From: Ruegeria lacuscaerulensis
GTDB lineage: Bacteria; Pseudomonadota; Alphaproteobacteria; Rhodobacterales; Rhodobacteraceae
Direction of reading: 5' to 3'
Length of the DNA: 64,000 nucleotides
Assembly (NCBI RefSeq): GCF_013031245.1
Contig: NZ_WPZL01000009.1
Span: 62,001-126,000 of the forward strand
Made by a program: the position numbers and the translations under genes. A model generated the notes under the pieces. The model was not told the DNA's origin. It saw nothing but the letters and a program-made list of their open reading frames with translations, and searched no databases. Of this stretch, positions 37,771 through 46,939 are shown piece by piece. Each line of letters opens with the position of its first letter. Position 1 is the stretch's first letter.

Positions 37771-38871
37771 ATGGATTCCGACTTTGCAATCATAGGCGGT
37801 GGTGTTGTCGGCCTGTCTGTTGCATGGGGCCTTTTGAAACGCGGCAAGCGCGTTCTGGTCCTCGATGGAGACGACGGCAGCTTTCGCGCCAGTCGGGGAA
37901 ATTTTGGACTTGTCTGGGTGCAGTCCAAGGGCATCAAACAACCACGTTATGCCGCGTGGAGCCAGCAATCCGCCACCGCATGGGCCGGATTTGCCGATGA
38001 GCTTGCTGACGCGACCGGACATGACATGTCGCTTGAGCAAACGGGCGGTTACGACCTGCACTTCTCGGAAGAAACACTGAAGAAAACAGTTGCGCAATAC
38101 GAAGAACTGAAGGCGAAGCTGGACGGAAACTACCCATATGAAGTTCTGGATCGGAAGGCGCTTCTGGCGGAGGAGCCGGAGATCGGCCCGAAAGTCGTTG
38201 GTGCGATCCTCCATCATCAAGATGGCCATGTAAATCCATTGAAGTTGCTGCGGTCTCTCGCCGACGATGTCCGGCGACTTGGTGGGCAGGTGCTGAGCGA
38301 AAAAACTGTCACAGACGTCCGGAAATCGGATGTTTTCACGATCACCTGCGCGGACGGAAGTCACGTGCAGGCCAACAAGGTGATCCTTTCCGCCGGTTTG
38401 GGTGCGATGGAACTAGGGCCCAAACTGGGCTTCAAAGCCCCGATCCGGCCACAACGCGGTCAAGTGTTGATCACCGAAAAGCTGCCAAAACTCATTAACC
38501 GCCCCTCGCTGATCGCACGGCAGGTGGATGAAGGCGGCGTCCAGATCGGTGCCACAAACGAAGAGGTGGGCTTGAATGACGGCGTCACCCAGTCTGGCCT
38601 CTCCGGTCTCGCCTCTGAGGCGGTCGCGGCTTACCCGGTGCTCGCCGACGCGCAGCTCGTACGTGTTTGGGGAGCCCTGCGGATACTGTCGCCCGACGGT
38701 TTGCCAATCTACCAGGAAAGTCCCGAAATGGCCGGCGCCTTTCTGGTCACTTGCCACAGCGGCATAACCCTTGCGGCGGCCCACGCTCGTTTCTTGCCCG
38801 ATTGGCTGGAAGGCACCAACGCCGCCCCGGATCTGGAGGTGTTCAGTGAAGACCGCTTCATCGTTTCTTGA
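37771..38871 (+). CDS. FAD-dependent oxidoreductase, DAO family (beta-like subunit)
   Basis: 366-residue D-amino acid oxidase/sarcosine oxidase-type flavoprotein. The FAD-binding motif is FAIIGGGVVGLSVAWGLL (residues 5-22). The C-terminal HSGITLAAAHARFLPDWL is the usual family end. Start at 37771. It overlaps the next gene by 26 bases. With the following 2Fe-2S protein and FAD/BFD oxidoreductase it forms the three-part pattern of HcnABC, opine oxidase and D-hydroxyproline dehydrogenase complexes, where this subunit carries the substrate site and oxidises an imino or secondary amine. Confidence 0.9.
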   Translation: MDSDFAIIGGGVVGLSVAWGLLKRGKRVLVLDGDDGSFRASRGNFGLVWVQSKGIKQPRYAAWSQQSATAWAGFADELADATGHDMSLEQTGGYDLHFSEETLKKTVAQYEELKAKLDGNYPYEVLDRKALLAEEPEIGPKVVGAILHHQDGHVNPLKLLRSLADDVRRLGGQVLSEKTVTDVRKSDVFTITCADGSHVQANKVILSAGLGAMELGPKLGFKAPIRPQRGQVLITEKLPKLINRPSLIARQVDEGGVQIGATNEEVGLNDGVTQSGLSGLASEAVAAYPVLADAQLVRVWGALRILSPDGLPIYQESPEMAGAFLVTCHSGITLAAAHARFLPDWLEGTNAAPDLEVFSEDRFIVS

Positions 38872-39160
38872 GTTGGAGGATGGGCGCCCACTGGTTCCGG
38901 TATGGTTCGAGGGCCGGGAACTGCAGCTGCCCGAAGGTTCAAATCTCGCGGCCGCGATGCTGGCCGCCGGAGTGGGGACGTTCAGGTACACGCCGGTTTC
39001 GGGCGCTCCACGCGCTCCGTTCTGCATGATGGGTGCCTGTTTCGACTGCCTCGTCGAGGTTGACGGTGTGACCCGTCAAGCCTGCATGCTCGAAGTCACG
39101 GACGGGCTGCGCTTGTCGATGCCGCGCAAAGGAAGGGACATGACCGATGCAGAAAACTGA
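38846..39160 (+). CDS. (2Fe-2S)-binding small subunit of the oxidoreductase complex
   Basis: 104-residue ferredoxin-like protein. The GTG at 38846 is chosen because GGAGG lies about 7 bases upstream and the sequence from there (VKTASSFLELEDGRPLVPV) leads into the fold; longer upstream reading lies wholly inside the DAO gene. The cluster ligands are in PFCMMGACFDCLVEVDG with a fourth cysteine in RQACMLEV. It overlaps both neighbours, so the three subunits are made together. Confidence 0.9.
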   Translation: MKTASSFLELEDGRPLVPVWFEGRELQLPEGSNLAAAMLAAGVGTFRYTPVSGAPRAPFCMMGACFDCLVEVDGVTRQACMLEVTDGLRLSMPRKGRDMTDAEN

Positions 39161-40541
39161 TCTAGCCATCATCGGGGCCGGCCCCGCCGGGATGACCGCT
39201 GCCGCCACCGCTGCAAAGGCTGGCCTGAATGTTATCCTGCTGGACGAGCAGCCCCGTCCGGGCGGGCAGATCTACCGCGATGTGGATCGGGTCGCACCAA
39301 TCAGGGGCGAAATGCTTGGTAATGACTACACAGACGGATTGACCCTTACAGCAGGACTGGATAACGGCAATATCTCCCATATCGGCGGAGCGGTGGTCTG
39401 GTCGATCGAGGAGGGAATTCGGGTTCTCTACACCGCAGACGGACGGGGGGGCGCAATCGAAGCGAAACGTATCCTCATCGCCACAGGAGCCTTGGAACGT
39501 CCGATGCCGCTGCCGGGTTGGACCCTGCCTGGCGTGATGACGGCGGGCGCGGCGCAGATTCTGTTGAAGCAATCCGGCGTTCTGTCAAAAAGCGCGGTTC
39601 TGGTCGGATCCGGGCCGCTGCTTTATCTGATCGCCGCGCAAATGATACGGGCAGGCACGCCACCGCTGGCGCTGGTTGAAACGCAGACACGGGCGGATCT
39701 TCTGCGGGCGCTTCCGCATCTGGGCGGCGCCCTTCGCGGCTGGCGATATCTGCTCAAGGGGTTGACGATGCAATCGGAAATCCGTCGCGCCGGGGTGCGC
39801 CGCTACTCTTCCGCAGCAAGTATATCGATTGAAGGGGAAACTACTGCCGAAGGCATCCGCTTTACTGCGAGCGGAAAGACCCGACGTATTGCCTGCGACA
39901 CAGTGCTCCTTCATCACGGTGTGGTGCCTAACACGCAGGCGGCCCGCTCCGTCGACGTAGCGCATCACTGGGACGCGCGGCAGCACTGTTTTGTGCCCGG
40001 CCTTGATGGCTGGGGCGGGACAAGTGTTGAAACGGTCCATATCGCCGGTGACGGCGCTGGCATCGGCGGCGCGAAGGCAGCCGCATTGGCGGGCCGCCTC
40101 GCAGCATTGAAAACGGCCGCCGATTTGGGTGCGATTTCGACGATCGAGAGGGACACGGCCGCCAAACCAATTCGGCGCCGCATCGCGCAGGAGCTAGCGG
40201 TACGCCCTTTCCTTGACACCGCCTTTCCACCCGCAATCGAAGCCACAAAGCCCGCCGACGCGACTATCATCTGCCGCTGCGAGGAGATCACTGCAGGAGA
40301 CATTCGTCGCCATGCCGGAATCGGCTGCGCGGGTCCGAACCAGGCCAAGGCCTTCAGCCGTGCCGGAATGGGACCATGCCAGGGCCGCTATTGCGGACTG
40401 ACTGTGAGTAACCTTCTGGCCGAAGCAAACAGCGCTACGATGGATGAAACCGGTTACTATCGGATCAGGCCACCTTTGAAACCCGTGACTCTTGGCGAAC
40501 TGGCAGCGATGGGCGGTTCGGTGAACAGCGAAACCAACTAA
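39147..40541 (+). CDS. FAD/NAD(P)-binding oxidoreductase with BFD-like 2Fe-2S domain (alpha-like subunit)
   Basis: 464-residue HcnB/OoxA-type subunit. The N-terminal FAD motif LAIIGAGPAGMTAAATAAKAG and DEQPRPGGQIYRDV are typical of this family, with a second dinucleotide motif around SAVLVGSGPLLYLIAAQM. The C-terminus has the BFD-like cluster site CRCEEITAGDIRR and GPCQGRYC (four cysteines). It probably passes electrons from the DAO subunit towards an acceptor. It overlaps the 2Fe-2S gene by 14 bases. Confidence 0.92.
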   Translation: MQKTDLAIIGAGPAGMTAAATAAKAGLNVILLDEQPRPGGQIYRDVDRVAPIRGEMLGNDYTDGLTLTAGLDNGNISHIGGAVVWSIEEGIRVLYTADGRGGAIEAKRILIATGALERPMPLPGWTLPGVMTAGAAQILLKQSGVLSKSAVLVGSGPLLYLIAAQMIRAGTPPLALVETQTRADLLRALPHLGGALRGWRYLLKGLTMQSEIRRAGVRRYSSAASISIEGETTAEGIRFTASGKTRRIACDTVLLHHGVVPNTQAARSVDVAHHWDARQHCFVPGLDGWGGTSVETVHIAGDGAGIGGAKAAALAGRLAALKTAADLGAISTIERDTAAKPIRRRIAQELAVRPFLDTAFPPAIEATKPADATIICRCEEITAGDIRRHAGIGCAGPNQAKAFSRAGMGPCQGRYCGLTVSNLLAEANSATMDETGYYRIRPPLKPVTLGELAAMGGSVNSETN

Positions 40542-40554
40542 GAAAGAACCCCTA

Positions 40555-40899
40555 ATGATCGAACGTATCAACACCAATCAACGCATGAGCAAGATCGTCA
40601 AGCACAACGGCGTCGCATTTCTCTGCGGGCAGGTTGGCGAAGGAGCCACAGTGGCCGAACAGACCCGAGAGTGCCTGTCTCGCGTCGATGCGCTTCTGGA
40701 CAAAGCAGGTTCGTCGCGGGAACAAATGTTGCAAGCGATAGTCTGGTTGTCCGACATGGCCGATTTTGGCGAGATGAACGACGTTTGGGATAGCTGGGTT
40801 CCCGCCGGGCACGCCCCGGCTTGCGCTTGCGGTGAGGCAAAGCTCGCTCGGCCGGATCTGAAAGTCGAGATCATCATCACCGCTGCGTGTAATGCATGA
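40555..40899 (+). CDS. RidA-family imine/enamine deaminase
   Basis: 114-residue RidA/YjgF protein that hydrolyses reactive enamine/imine intermediates. Landmarks: LCGQVGEGATVAEQTRECLSR, LQAIVWLSDMADFGEMNDVW and the C-terminal RPDLKVEIIITAAC, though the usual catalytic arginine environment reads ACACGEAKLARPDLKVE, which keeps an Arg at the expected place. It directly follows an imine-forming oxidase complex, so clearing its product is the natural role. Confidence 0.9.
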   Translation: MIERINTNQRMSKIVKHNGVAFLCGQVGEGATVAEQTRECLSRVDALLDKAGSSREQMLQAIVWLSDMADFGEMNDVWDSWVPAGHAPACACGEAKLARPDLKVEIIITAACNA

Positions 40900-41197
40900 C
40901 GGCAAGCGGCTTGGAAAAGGCACATACTATTCACTTCGAGTTTAATAAGCTGACGTGTCTAGAATGAACCTAATTTGAACCTGACTAAGTCTTCAATGGC
41001 AGGAAAGCCAACCGCGGACCTACTGATTACAATCCAGTTGATTGAATGTCGGCTCTTTCAATTCGCGTTGTTAATATCACGGTTGCAGCGAGTGACGGCT
41101 TCCCGCCCTTCGTGATGAATTTCAGTTGCCGCAATGCTCTGACAGAAGTGGTCTACCACGTTCATTTTCAGACACGCTATCGTAGGCCCTACCCCTC

Positions 41198-42376
41198 TCA
41201 CGTCTGTGCAGACGTCAGCCGTTCCATAGCGTTTATGAGGGGCATTGCCCTAACCCCCCCCTGCCCCGGAACCTCCCTGTCGTCTGCATAGACAAGGATA
41301 CGTTCTGAGACGTCCAGTTCTTCTGCCGCGATGTGAAACCCACGTGTTACCTTCGCCGATGTCGTCCGCTTGATCTCTATGGCCCAGAGGGCGCCGCGGG
41401 GAAATTTCAACATCAGATCCACCTCAGCCCCTGCTGAAGAGCGATAGAAGCTTGCTTCTGTTCCGCGTGGTGCCGCAGCAATCAGGTTTTCAATACAGAA
41501 TCCTTCCCAACTGCCGCCGACAACTGGATGCCCCAGCAGGTCTTCCTGTGTTTCGATCCCAAGAAGCGCATGGGCTAGACCAGAATCGCGTATATAAACT
41601 TTGGGAGACTTGACCAGACGCTTCCCGGCATTGGAATGCCAGGGCGGTAGGCGACGCACCAGCATCAGGTCAACCAGTAAGTCAAGATAACGCGCAACGC
41701 TCTGGCCGGAGACACCCAGGTTTCCAGCGAGTTTTGCCGCGTTGAGTATTCCGCCTTGCTCATGGGCGAGCATTGTCCAGAACCGACGCAATGTCTCCGC
41801 CGGAATGCGCAACCCGAAAGCTGGAACATCGCGTTCCAGATAGGTGCGGATGAAATCCTCGCGCCACGCCAGGCTGGTTCGGTCGTTCTTCGCCAGGAAG
41901 CTTTCGGGAAACCCACCCCGCAACCAGAGCGCGGAGAGCGCGTCCGCTCCGGTTTCCGACAAGATGAAAGGCGTCAGCTCGTGGTAACTGACCCGTCCCG
42001 CCAGGGATTCTGCGCTTTGGTGCAGAAGCGTGTTCGAGGCCGACCCGAGCAGCAGGAATTGACCAGTCCGATGTCCTTGCCTTCGGCGTCGGTCAATTTG
42101 ACCACGTAAGGCCTTGAACAGGTCCGGCATAAGTTGAACCTCATCAATCACCACTAGGCGGCCAACCTGTTCATCGAGATAAAGGTCGGGCTCTTCGAGT
42201 ACCTGGCGATCGGCAGATCTCTCCATATCAAGATAGACAGCATCACGGCTTTCAGCGATATCCTGTGCGAGCGTTGTCTTCCCAACTTGCCGCGGCCCAA
42301 GAAGGACTACGCCCGCCTGGTTCTCCAGAGAATCTTCAACTGATTTTTTGTCACTGCGCTCGATCATACCCTGCAT
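41198..42376 (-). CDS. ATPase with DUF4143 (AAA_14) domain
   Basis: 392-residue ATP-binding protein. Walker A is VLLGPRQVGKTTLA (about 24-37), Walker B is GRLVVIDEVQ (about 92-101), and sensor-like LLLGSASNTLL follows. The middle contains a winged-helix-like region (LAGNLGVSGQSVARYLDLLVD), and the C-terminal DUF4143 part has the nuclease-like strands TEASFYRSSAGAEVDLMLKF...WAIEIKRT. Such proteins are widespread, often on mobile DNA, and their role is not settled; DNA-handling or toxin-antitoxin-like functions have been suggested. It is not in an operon. Confidence 0.88.
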   Translation of the reverse strand: MQGMIERSDKKSVEDSLENQAGVVLLGPRQVGKTTLAQDIAESRDAVYLDMERSADRQVLEEPDLYLDEQVGRLVVIDEVQLMPDLFKALRGQIDRRRRQGHRTGQFLLLGSASNTLLHQSAESLAGRVSYHELTPFILSETGADALSALWLRGGFPESFLAKNDRTSLAWREDFIRTYLERDVPAFGLRIPAETLRRFWTMLAHEQGGILNAAKLAGNLGVSGQSVARYLDLLVDLMLVRRLPPWHSNAGKRLVKSPKVYIRDSGLAHALLGIETQEDLLGHPVVGGSWEGFCIENLIAAAPRGTEASFYRSSAGAEVDLMLKFPRGALWAIEIKRTTSAKVTRGFHIAAEELDVSERILVYADDREVPGQGGVRAMPLINAMERLTSAQT

Positions 42377-42530
42377 TTATTCCATTCAACGGAAGATTTA
42401 CAAGGATAAACTTCGAGAGTAGTTTCCCTTTCAGCTTTCAAATCGGTGTAATCATCCATCGTCTGCCTCCCTTGCCCCAACTAGTAATCCAACAGTGTGT
42501 AGCCCATTACTCGTGCCTTTTTGTGCCACA

Positions 42531-43195
42531 TCATGGATTGCTCGTTTTGCCGACCAACATAGCTGTGGGTGCCATCTCACCCCTATCAATCTTGGCTGTC
42601 AGTGAAATTAGATATGCCTTGTGGGACCGTATCGTCTCTGCCCGTTGGGTAATGTATCCTAGGATCATGAAACGTAAGGCTGGGCCATGAGTGGTCTTCA
42701 TAGCATACCAAGTCTCGCCAAGTTGTAGTTGGTCTGCAATGGAGTCCATAATTCGATCACAATGCGCCTGATCTTTCGCAAAGCGTAGTTCCGAGCACAG
42801 CCTGGGAAAACTGCGCTCCATTTGATCTGGGGAAACTTGAATCTGAGAAAATTCTTCTTTCTTAACTTTCGGATTCAAAGAGTCATCTTTGTGCCCCTCA
42901 AATTCACTGTCACTGTCCCTCAAATTTTCTGTATCTGCCTGTGCTATCTCAGAGATTTCCACAGAGATTTCCGCCAGCAGTTCGCTGAGTACATTTGCAT
43001 CTGGTTTGCGACGCAAAGCATTGCGTACGGTGAGCATCAAATCTGAGATCGCAGTGTCGTCTGCCAAAAGCTCCCTGAGACGCGCCAGAGCTGCAGAAAC
43101 CTTGTCGCGGAGAACAGTAAACGGCTGTGTCGCAAACTTTGGGTCTGGATTGACGAGCATGTAGATTTCGACGTTTGTTGCCCGCGTATTGTTCT
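42531..43195 (-). pseudogene. Truncated RepC-like plasmid replication initiator
   Basis: About 209 residues from the first ATG, with the frame open a little further upstream (ENNTRATNVEIY before MLVNPDPKF). The C-terminal part, with GPALRFMILGYITQRAET followed by SHKAYLISLTAKIDRGE, resembles the end of repABC-type RepC initiators, where an IL-RA--I-SPGGYLR-LT pattern is usual. The charged linker and VLSELLAEISVEISEI also fit. The DNA-binding N-terminal half and any repAB partner are absent. It looks like a relic of an integrated plasmid. Recognition is from pattern alone, so another replication-protein family is possible. Confidence 0.45.
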
Positions 43196-43573
43196 CAAAC
43201 AGGTTTCAGCATGATTTCCTTGAAAGGCTGTCATTTTCCCAAGGACGTAGTTTTGTATGCTATATTCTATTAACTGCATTACACGGTTTCCCGTCGCGAC
43301 TTGGAAGAGATCGTGGCTGGCATTCAAGAAGTGAACAGAATCCTGAAGCGATTTGGCTGCCCGGCTGTAGTACAGACAATCAGGTCAAACCGATCCCCAA
43401 GATCATAAATGGCGTTTAGTCAGAGCGTGAGATGCCCGAGTCACGGCACAGCGGACGCAAAACGCTTGATCGGCGTAAATAGTGGCGTCAAACTGAGAAA
43501 GATCACATTCTAATTGGGAAATGTTGGTTGAAGTAATCGGTCGGCCCCGACGGCAGTAATTGAGGATTATTTT
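43196..43573. other. Non-coding stretch upstream of the first arylsulfotransferase
   Basis: About 380 bases with no gene I can support. The AT-rich end (43500-43573) holds TTGAGGATTATTT just before the TTG start of the next gene. Confidence 0.5.
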
Positions 43574-44941
43574 TTGGAAAGGTTGTTTTTTTTAAAATTG
43601 CCTGTTTGGTCGGCGCTGCTCATCCTGGTTTTCATCGGCATCGGCGTCATCTTTTTTGGTTCCATCGTGAAAGATGAAACCGCTTCTCGCGAAAACTCTT
43701 CACTACAGCCATCCTGGTCCTGGGTCGGGGTCGCAGCCTATGAACTGTCATCTATTCCCGATACCGCGAAAATCCTGATGGATTCAGGAGGCGCACTGCA
43801 CGCCAGCAACTACAAGCGCTTCGGAGACAAGATCGGTTGGGTCACCTACGATGACAGCGAAGACATTTCAGGCTACTTACTGTTCTCGCGTATCGACCCC
43901 GTGAAAGAATACACAACCGTCGAGTTGATCGATCTCTCAGACAAATCCGTTGTCCATACTTGGGAGCCGGATCCGGAAGTGTTACTCAAAGACGTCGAGC
44001 GCACGTCTAATATTGTTCGCTACACCCAGTGGCATCGCGGGCGCTTCCGCGCCATGCACCCGCTGCTTCTGGAGGATGGCAGTCTTGTTATGCACGGGCA
44101 ATTTTCGCCACTGCTCAAACTCGATCATTGCGGCGAGCGATTGTGGATACAGGCCGGTGCGAATTTCCACCATTCGCTCAACGTCGATGCGGACGGGAAC
44201 TTCTGGGCGCCAACGATTATCGAGCCATCAGAGATTTTTCGTGATCCCCAGGTTCGGGACGACGGACTGGGCCATGTATCCGCCGATGGCGAGCTCATTT
44301 CCAATACGAGCATGGCCGAGATCTTCGAGCGAAAAGGCCAGGCGCATCTGGTGGTTCAGGCCCACAGCTTCTCAAATGACCCTCTGCACATGAACGATAT
44401 CCAGCCGGCGTTGGAGGATGGCCCCTACTGGAAGAAGGGCGATCTTTTCATTTCCATGCGCAAGAAATCCCTGATCGCGCTCTACCGCCCGTCCACGGAC
44501 GAGATCGTGTGGCAGAAGGCGGGCCCGTGGCTGGTTCAGCACGATATTGATATCGTAAACGACCACGTAATCAGCATATTCGATAATGCGGTCAAGAACC
44601 GAGGCAAAGGCGGATTTATCGAGGAAAGTTCGGATATAGCCTTCTATGACTTTCGTACCGACGAGGTGACATTCCCGTTCAGGGAGACGTCCCGAGAGGC
44701 ACGCATTTTGGCGATCACCAATGGCCTCAACGAATTGACGGAATCCGGTCACCAGATAATCGAGGAGGATACGTCCGGGCGGTTGCTGATTTACAACTCG
44801 GCGGGAAAGTTGGTGGAAGAATTCTACAACAAGGCGACATCCGACGGCCCGGCGTGGCGCATGTCTTGGAGTAGGTACATCCCGCAAGCAATGGGGGAAA
44901 AAATCGTTGCGAACCTCAGAAAAGCACCGACCTGCAACTAG
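43574..44941 (+). CDS. Arylsulfotransferase (ASST) family protein, paralogue 1
   Basis: 455-residue protein with an N-terminal transmembrane anchor (about 9-31) and a beta-propeller-type ASST domain. The start is a TTG at 43574. It is supported by GAGG about 10 bases upstream and by the matching N-terminus of the truncated paralogue at 45379 (MERLFFLKL versus MERLLFKKV). Histidine blocks shared with the other two copies: HPLLLEDGSLVMHG, HHSLNVDADGNFW, HMNDIQ and GPWLVQHDIDIV. ASST enzymes move sulfate from a phenolic ester to an acceptor without PAPS; a function on polysaccharide is inferred from the locus. It is the most divergent of the three. Confidence 0.82.
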   Translation: MERLFFLKLPVWSALLILVFIGIGVIFFGSIVKDETASRENSSLQPSWSWVGVAAYELSSIPDTAKILMDSGGALHASNYKRFGDKIGWVTYDDSEDISGYLLFSRIDPVKEYTTVELIDLSDKSVVHTWEPDPEVLLKDVERTSNIVRYTQWHRGRFRAMHPLLLEDGSLVMHGQFSPLLKLDHCGERLWIQAGANFHHSLNVDADGNFWAPTIIEPSEIFRDPQVRDDGLGHVSADGELISNTSMAEIFERKGQAHLVVQAHSFSNDPLHMNDIQPALEDGPYWKKGDLFISMRKKSLIALYRPSTDEIVWQKAGPWLVQHDIDIVNDHVISIFDNAVKNRGKGGFIEESSDIAFYDFRTDEVTFPFRETSREARILAITNGLNELTESGHQIIEEDTSGRLLIYNSAGKLVEEFYNKATSDGPAWRMSWSRYIPQAMGEKIVANLRKAPTCN

Positions 44942-45237
44942 AGCCTGTATTCCTCAACAGGGCTGAAATGCTACGCATGGCATCCCTAGTCAACGCAACT
45001 TTTTGGATCAACTGGTTCACCTTTCATGCAATTCGCTGACCCCGGCGAAAGATGATCGCAAAATTCCGAAGGCCTGGTTCCCGGCACGAAAAACCGACAC
45101 CACAACTAAACCGGATTTTCTGGCGGCGGCGAAAAAAGCGATCGAACAATTCGGTGTAAATGCGGACCGTGCGGAGTTGCTCCGATGTGCTGATCACACC
45201 CTTGAGAAAAGCCGCCGCTAGCCTGTGGATATCCGAA

Positions 45238-45302
45238 AATTAAGGGCACAATGCCGGGTCAAATGTCCCAGAATGTACCTGTGTCCAGTAATTAAGGGCA
45301 CA
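45238..45302. repeat. Direct repeat AATTAAGGGCACA (two copies, 52 bp apart)
   Basis: Identical 13-mers at 45238-45250 and 45290-45302. The second is continuous with GTGACACC and sits exactly where the reading frame of the truncated ASST gene loses homology. The layout resembles the end of a small mobile or REP-type element. Confidence 0.55.
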
Positions 45303-45379
45303 GTGACACCAATCAATCCCGCGACCAGAACCAGCCCCAGGACCCAAAGCTCGACTTTCTTAAATAGTAACCTCTCCAT
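45299..45379 (-). pseudogene. 5' stump of a fourth arylsulfotransferase gene
   Basis: From the ATG at 45379, with AAGGAG 12 bases upstream, the frame encodes MERLLFKKVELWVLGLVL and then AGLIGVTV, an N-terminal anchor closely like that of ASST paralogue 1. After about 27 residues homology ends at the AATTAAGGGCACA repeat, and no propeller follows. It is the start of a gene whose remainder was lost, probably by insertion or repeat-mediated deletion. The 525 bases around it (44942-45466) contain no other gene I can support; an isolated frame at 45003-45221 is too plain to call. Confidence 0.6.
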
Positions 45380-45466
45380 CACCGGCTCTCTCCTTGAGAT
45401 GACGGGCACTAAAAAACAAAACGACTTCTAAATTCGTACTGGTTTTTTAACAAAACCACAGGTTTC

Positions 45467-46720
45467 TCAAAAGTCACAGGACGGTAAGGCGTCAAAGTAA
45501 TCGGCCGGAACGTGAACAGCCGTTGTGATGATCGAATTGTAATCGTCGGTCAGTATGTTCGACATTTCGCGCACCAAATCCCCATCTGCCGTCACCTCGA
45601 TCACCCGGCCTTCCATCGGTGAGGAAATCAGCCAATTGCCATTGGGCAACCGCTCCTGCTGGCCCATGATCGCACTGTCGAAGACCAATTCGGATCCAGC
45701 GAATTTGTCGCGCACCTCACCAGTGGTCAGGTCCATTTCGATAATGGAGGACCGGCGGCGATGGGTATTGTTCGAGTATACCGTAATCGTGCCATCCGGG
45801 TGAAAATCCGCATCGTGCTGATGTTCCCACGGGCCTGCCTTGTACCACTTCAGACGTTTCGTTTCGCGGTCGACAACACCGACAAGATCGATCGATCGGT
45901 GCGACATGATCAGATCGCCGGCAGAGAATTGAGGGAATGCGTCGGCCCATGCGGCAGGCAGGACTTCGACGTCATTAGGATGAATGATGTCCGGGATTTC
46001 ATCGGTCTCCGCATCCCAGCGCCATTTGAAACCGTTGGGAATTCGGAAGGCCAGTTGTGCCTCGGGATCCGGAAGAATTACGTCTTGCGCCAGGTCGATG
46101 CTCTCAAGTGTTTCTCCGGTCTCCGTGTCGATCCGGGTCATCTGCTGATCGTGTCCGCCATCCCAGATTTTGGAGGTCCAGGTCCAGAACCCGCCAAGGT
46201 CGGGATCTTCGGTCAGTGAATGGTGAAACACCATATCTGTGCGTCGCCATACGATGTCGCCGCAGGCATCAAACCTTGCCATGCCTATGCTGTCGTCGAA
46301 ATTGGCAAGGATCGACCCATCGGGCAGGGGGCGAACAGCGTGGGCGAATTCGGCTTGGTTGCTACCCTCAATAATCTTCGAATAATCGATCTTCCACGTG
46401 TGCAGCACATTGCCTTCGGTATCGATGAGGTCGGTCTGAAAGCCGGGCTCGGGATTGGCGATCCGATTGATCAGAACATAACCGGGCGCGATCTTGTCAG
46501 CCTGGTGCACGACGTATGAATCCGATGGCATCCGGTCCGGACGGCGGAGATAGGTTCCGTCCGGGATGATATATCCGGTGGCCCTCCACGATTTGAAGGC
46601 TTCTTTGGCTTCGGAAAAGGTCTTCCAGGGCGCCCAATTTTTGTGGGTCGCCCACATGCCTGTAACAAAAGAAAGGATACCAACGAGTAAGACTGCGGAG
46701 ATGTATGAAACAATACGCAT
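45467..46720 (-). CDS. Arylsulfotransferase (ASST) family protein, paralogue 2
   Basis: 417-residue protein starting at the ATG at 46720 (MRIVSYISAVLLVGILSFVTG), an N-terminal membrane anchor. The ASST propeller carries the same histidine blocks as the sister genes: HAVRPLPDGSILANFD, FHHSLTEDPDLGGFW, HPNDVEVLPAAWADAFP and GPWEHQHDADFHPDGTITV. It ends in PSCDF. It faces away from paralogue 1 and is separated from paralogue 3 by the ruined rml operon. The catalytic histidine of PAPS-independent ASSTs is expected to be one of these conserved blocks. Confidence 0.85.
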   Translation of the reverse strand: MRIVSYISAVLLVGILSFVTGMWATHKNWAPWKTFSEAKEAFKSWRATGYIIPDGTYLRRPDRMPSDSYVVHQADKIAPGYVLINRIANPEPGFQTDLIDTEGNVLHTWKIDYSKIIEGSNQAEFAHAVRPLPDGSILANFDDSIGMARFDACGDIVWRRTDMVFHHSLTEDPDLGGFWTWTSKIWDGGHDQQMTRIDTETGETLESIDLAQDVILPDPEAQLAFRIPNGFKWRWDAETDEIPDIIHPNDVEVLPAAWADAFPQFSAGDLIMSHRSIDLVGVVDRETKRLKWYKAGPWEHQHDADFHPDGTITVYSNNTHRRRSSIIEMDLTTGEVRDKFAGSELVFDSAIMGQQERLPNGNWLISSPMEGRVIEVTADGDLVREMSNILTDDYNSIITTAVHVPADYFDALPSCDF

Positions 46721-46939
46721 TGGCGAAACCCGGACTAAAATCGTTACCGTGTATTTGTCGTCCGCAGTCTGAACCAAGTCAACGCAGGAGTTCTGGAGTG
46801 CTGAAATTAGCGCTGAACGGTGACCTTTCCGTTCAAATACCCTGGATTGTTCGTGTCCTTTTGCTTGTGTGGAAAAGCGGGATTAAGCTTTCCGAAACGG
46901 ATCGGTGCCTGATGCGGATTCCGAATGCGAAACTGTCGT

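Noticed and set aside
45003-45221. 72-codon open frame between ASST1 and the ASST stump
   Set aside because: No motif, no convincing ribosome site, and it lies in a spacer with rearrangement signs. It may be a scrap of a gene but cannot be supported.
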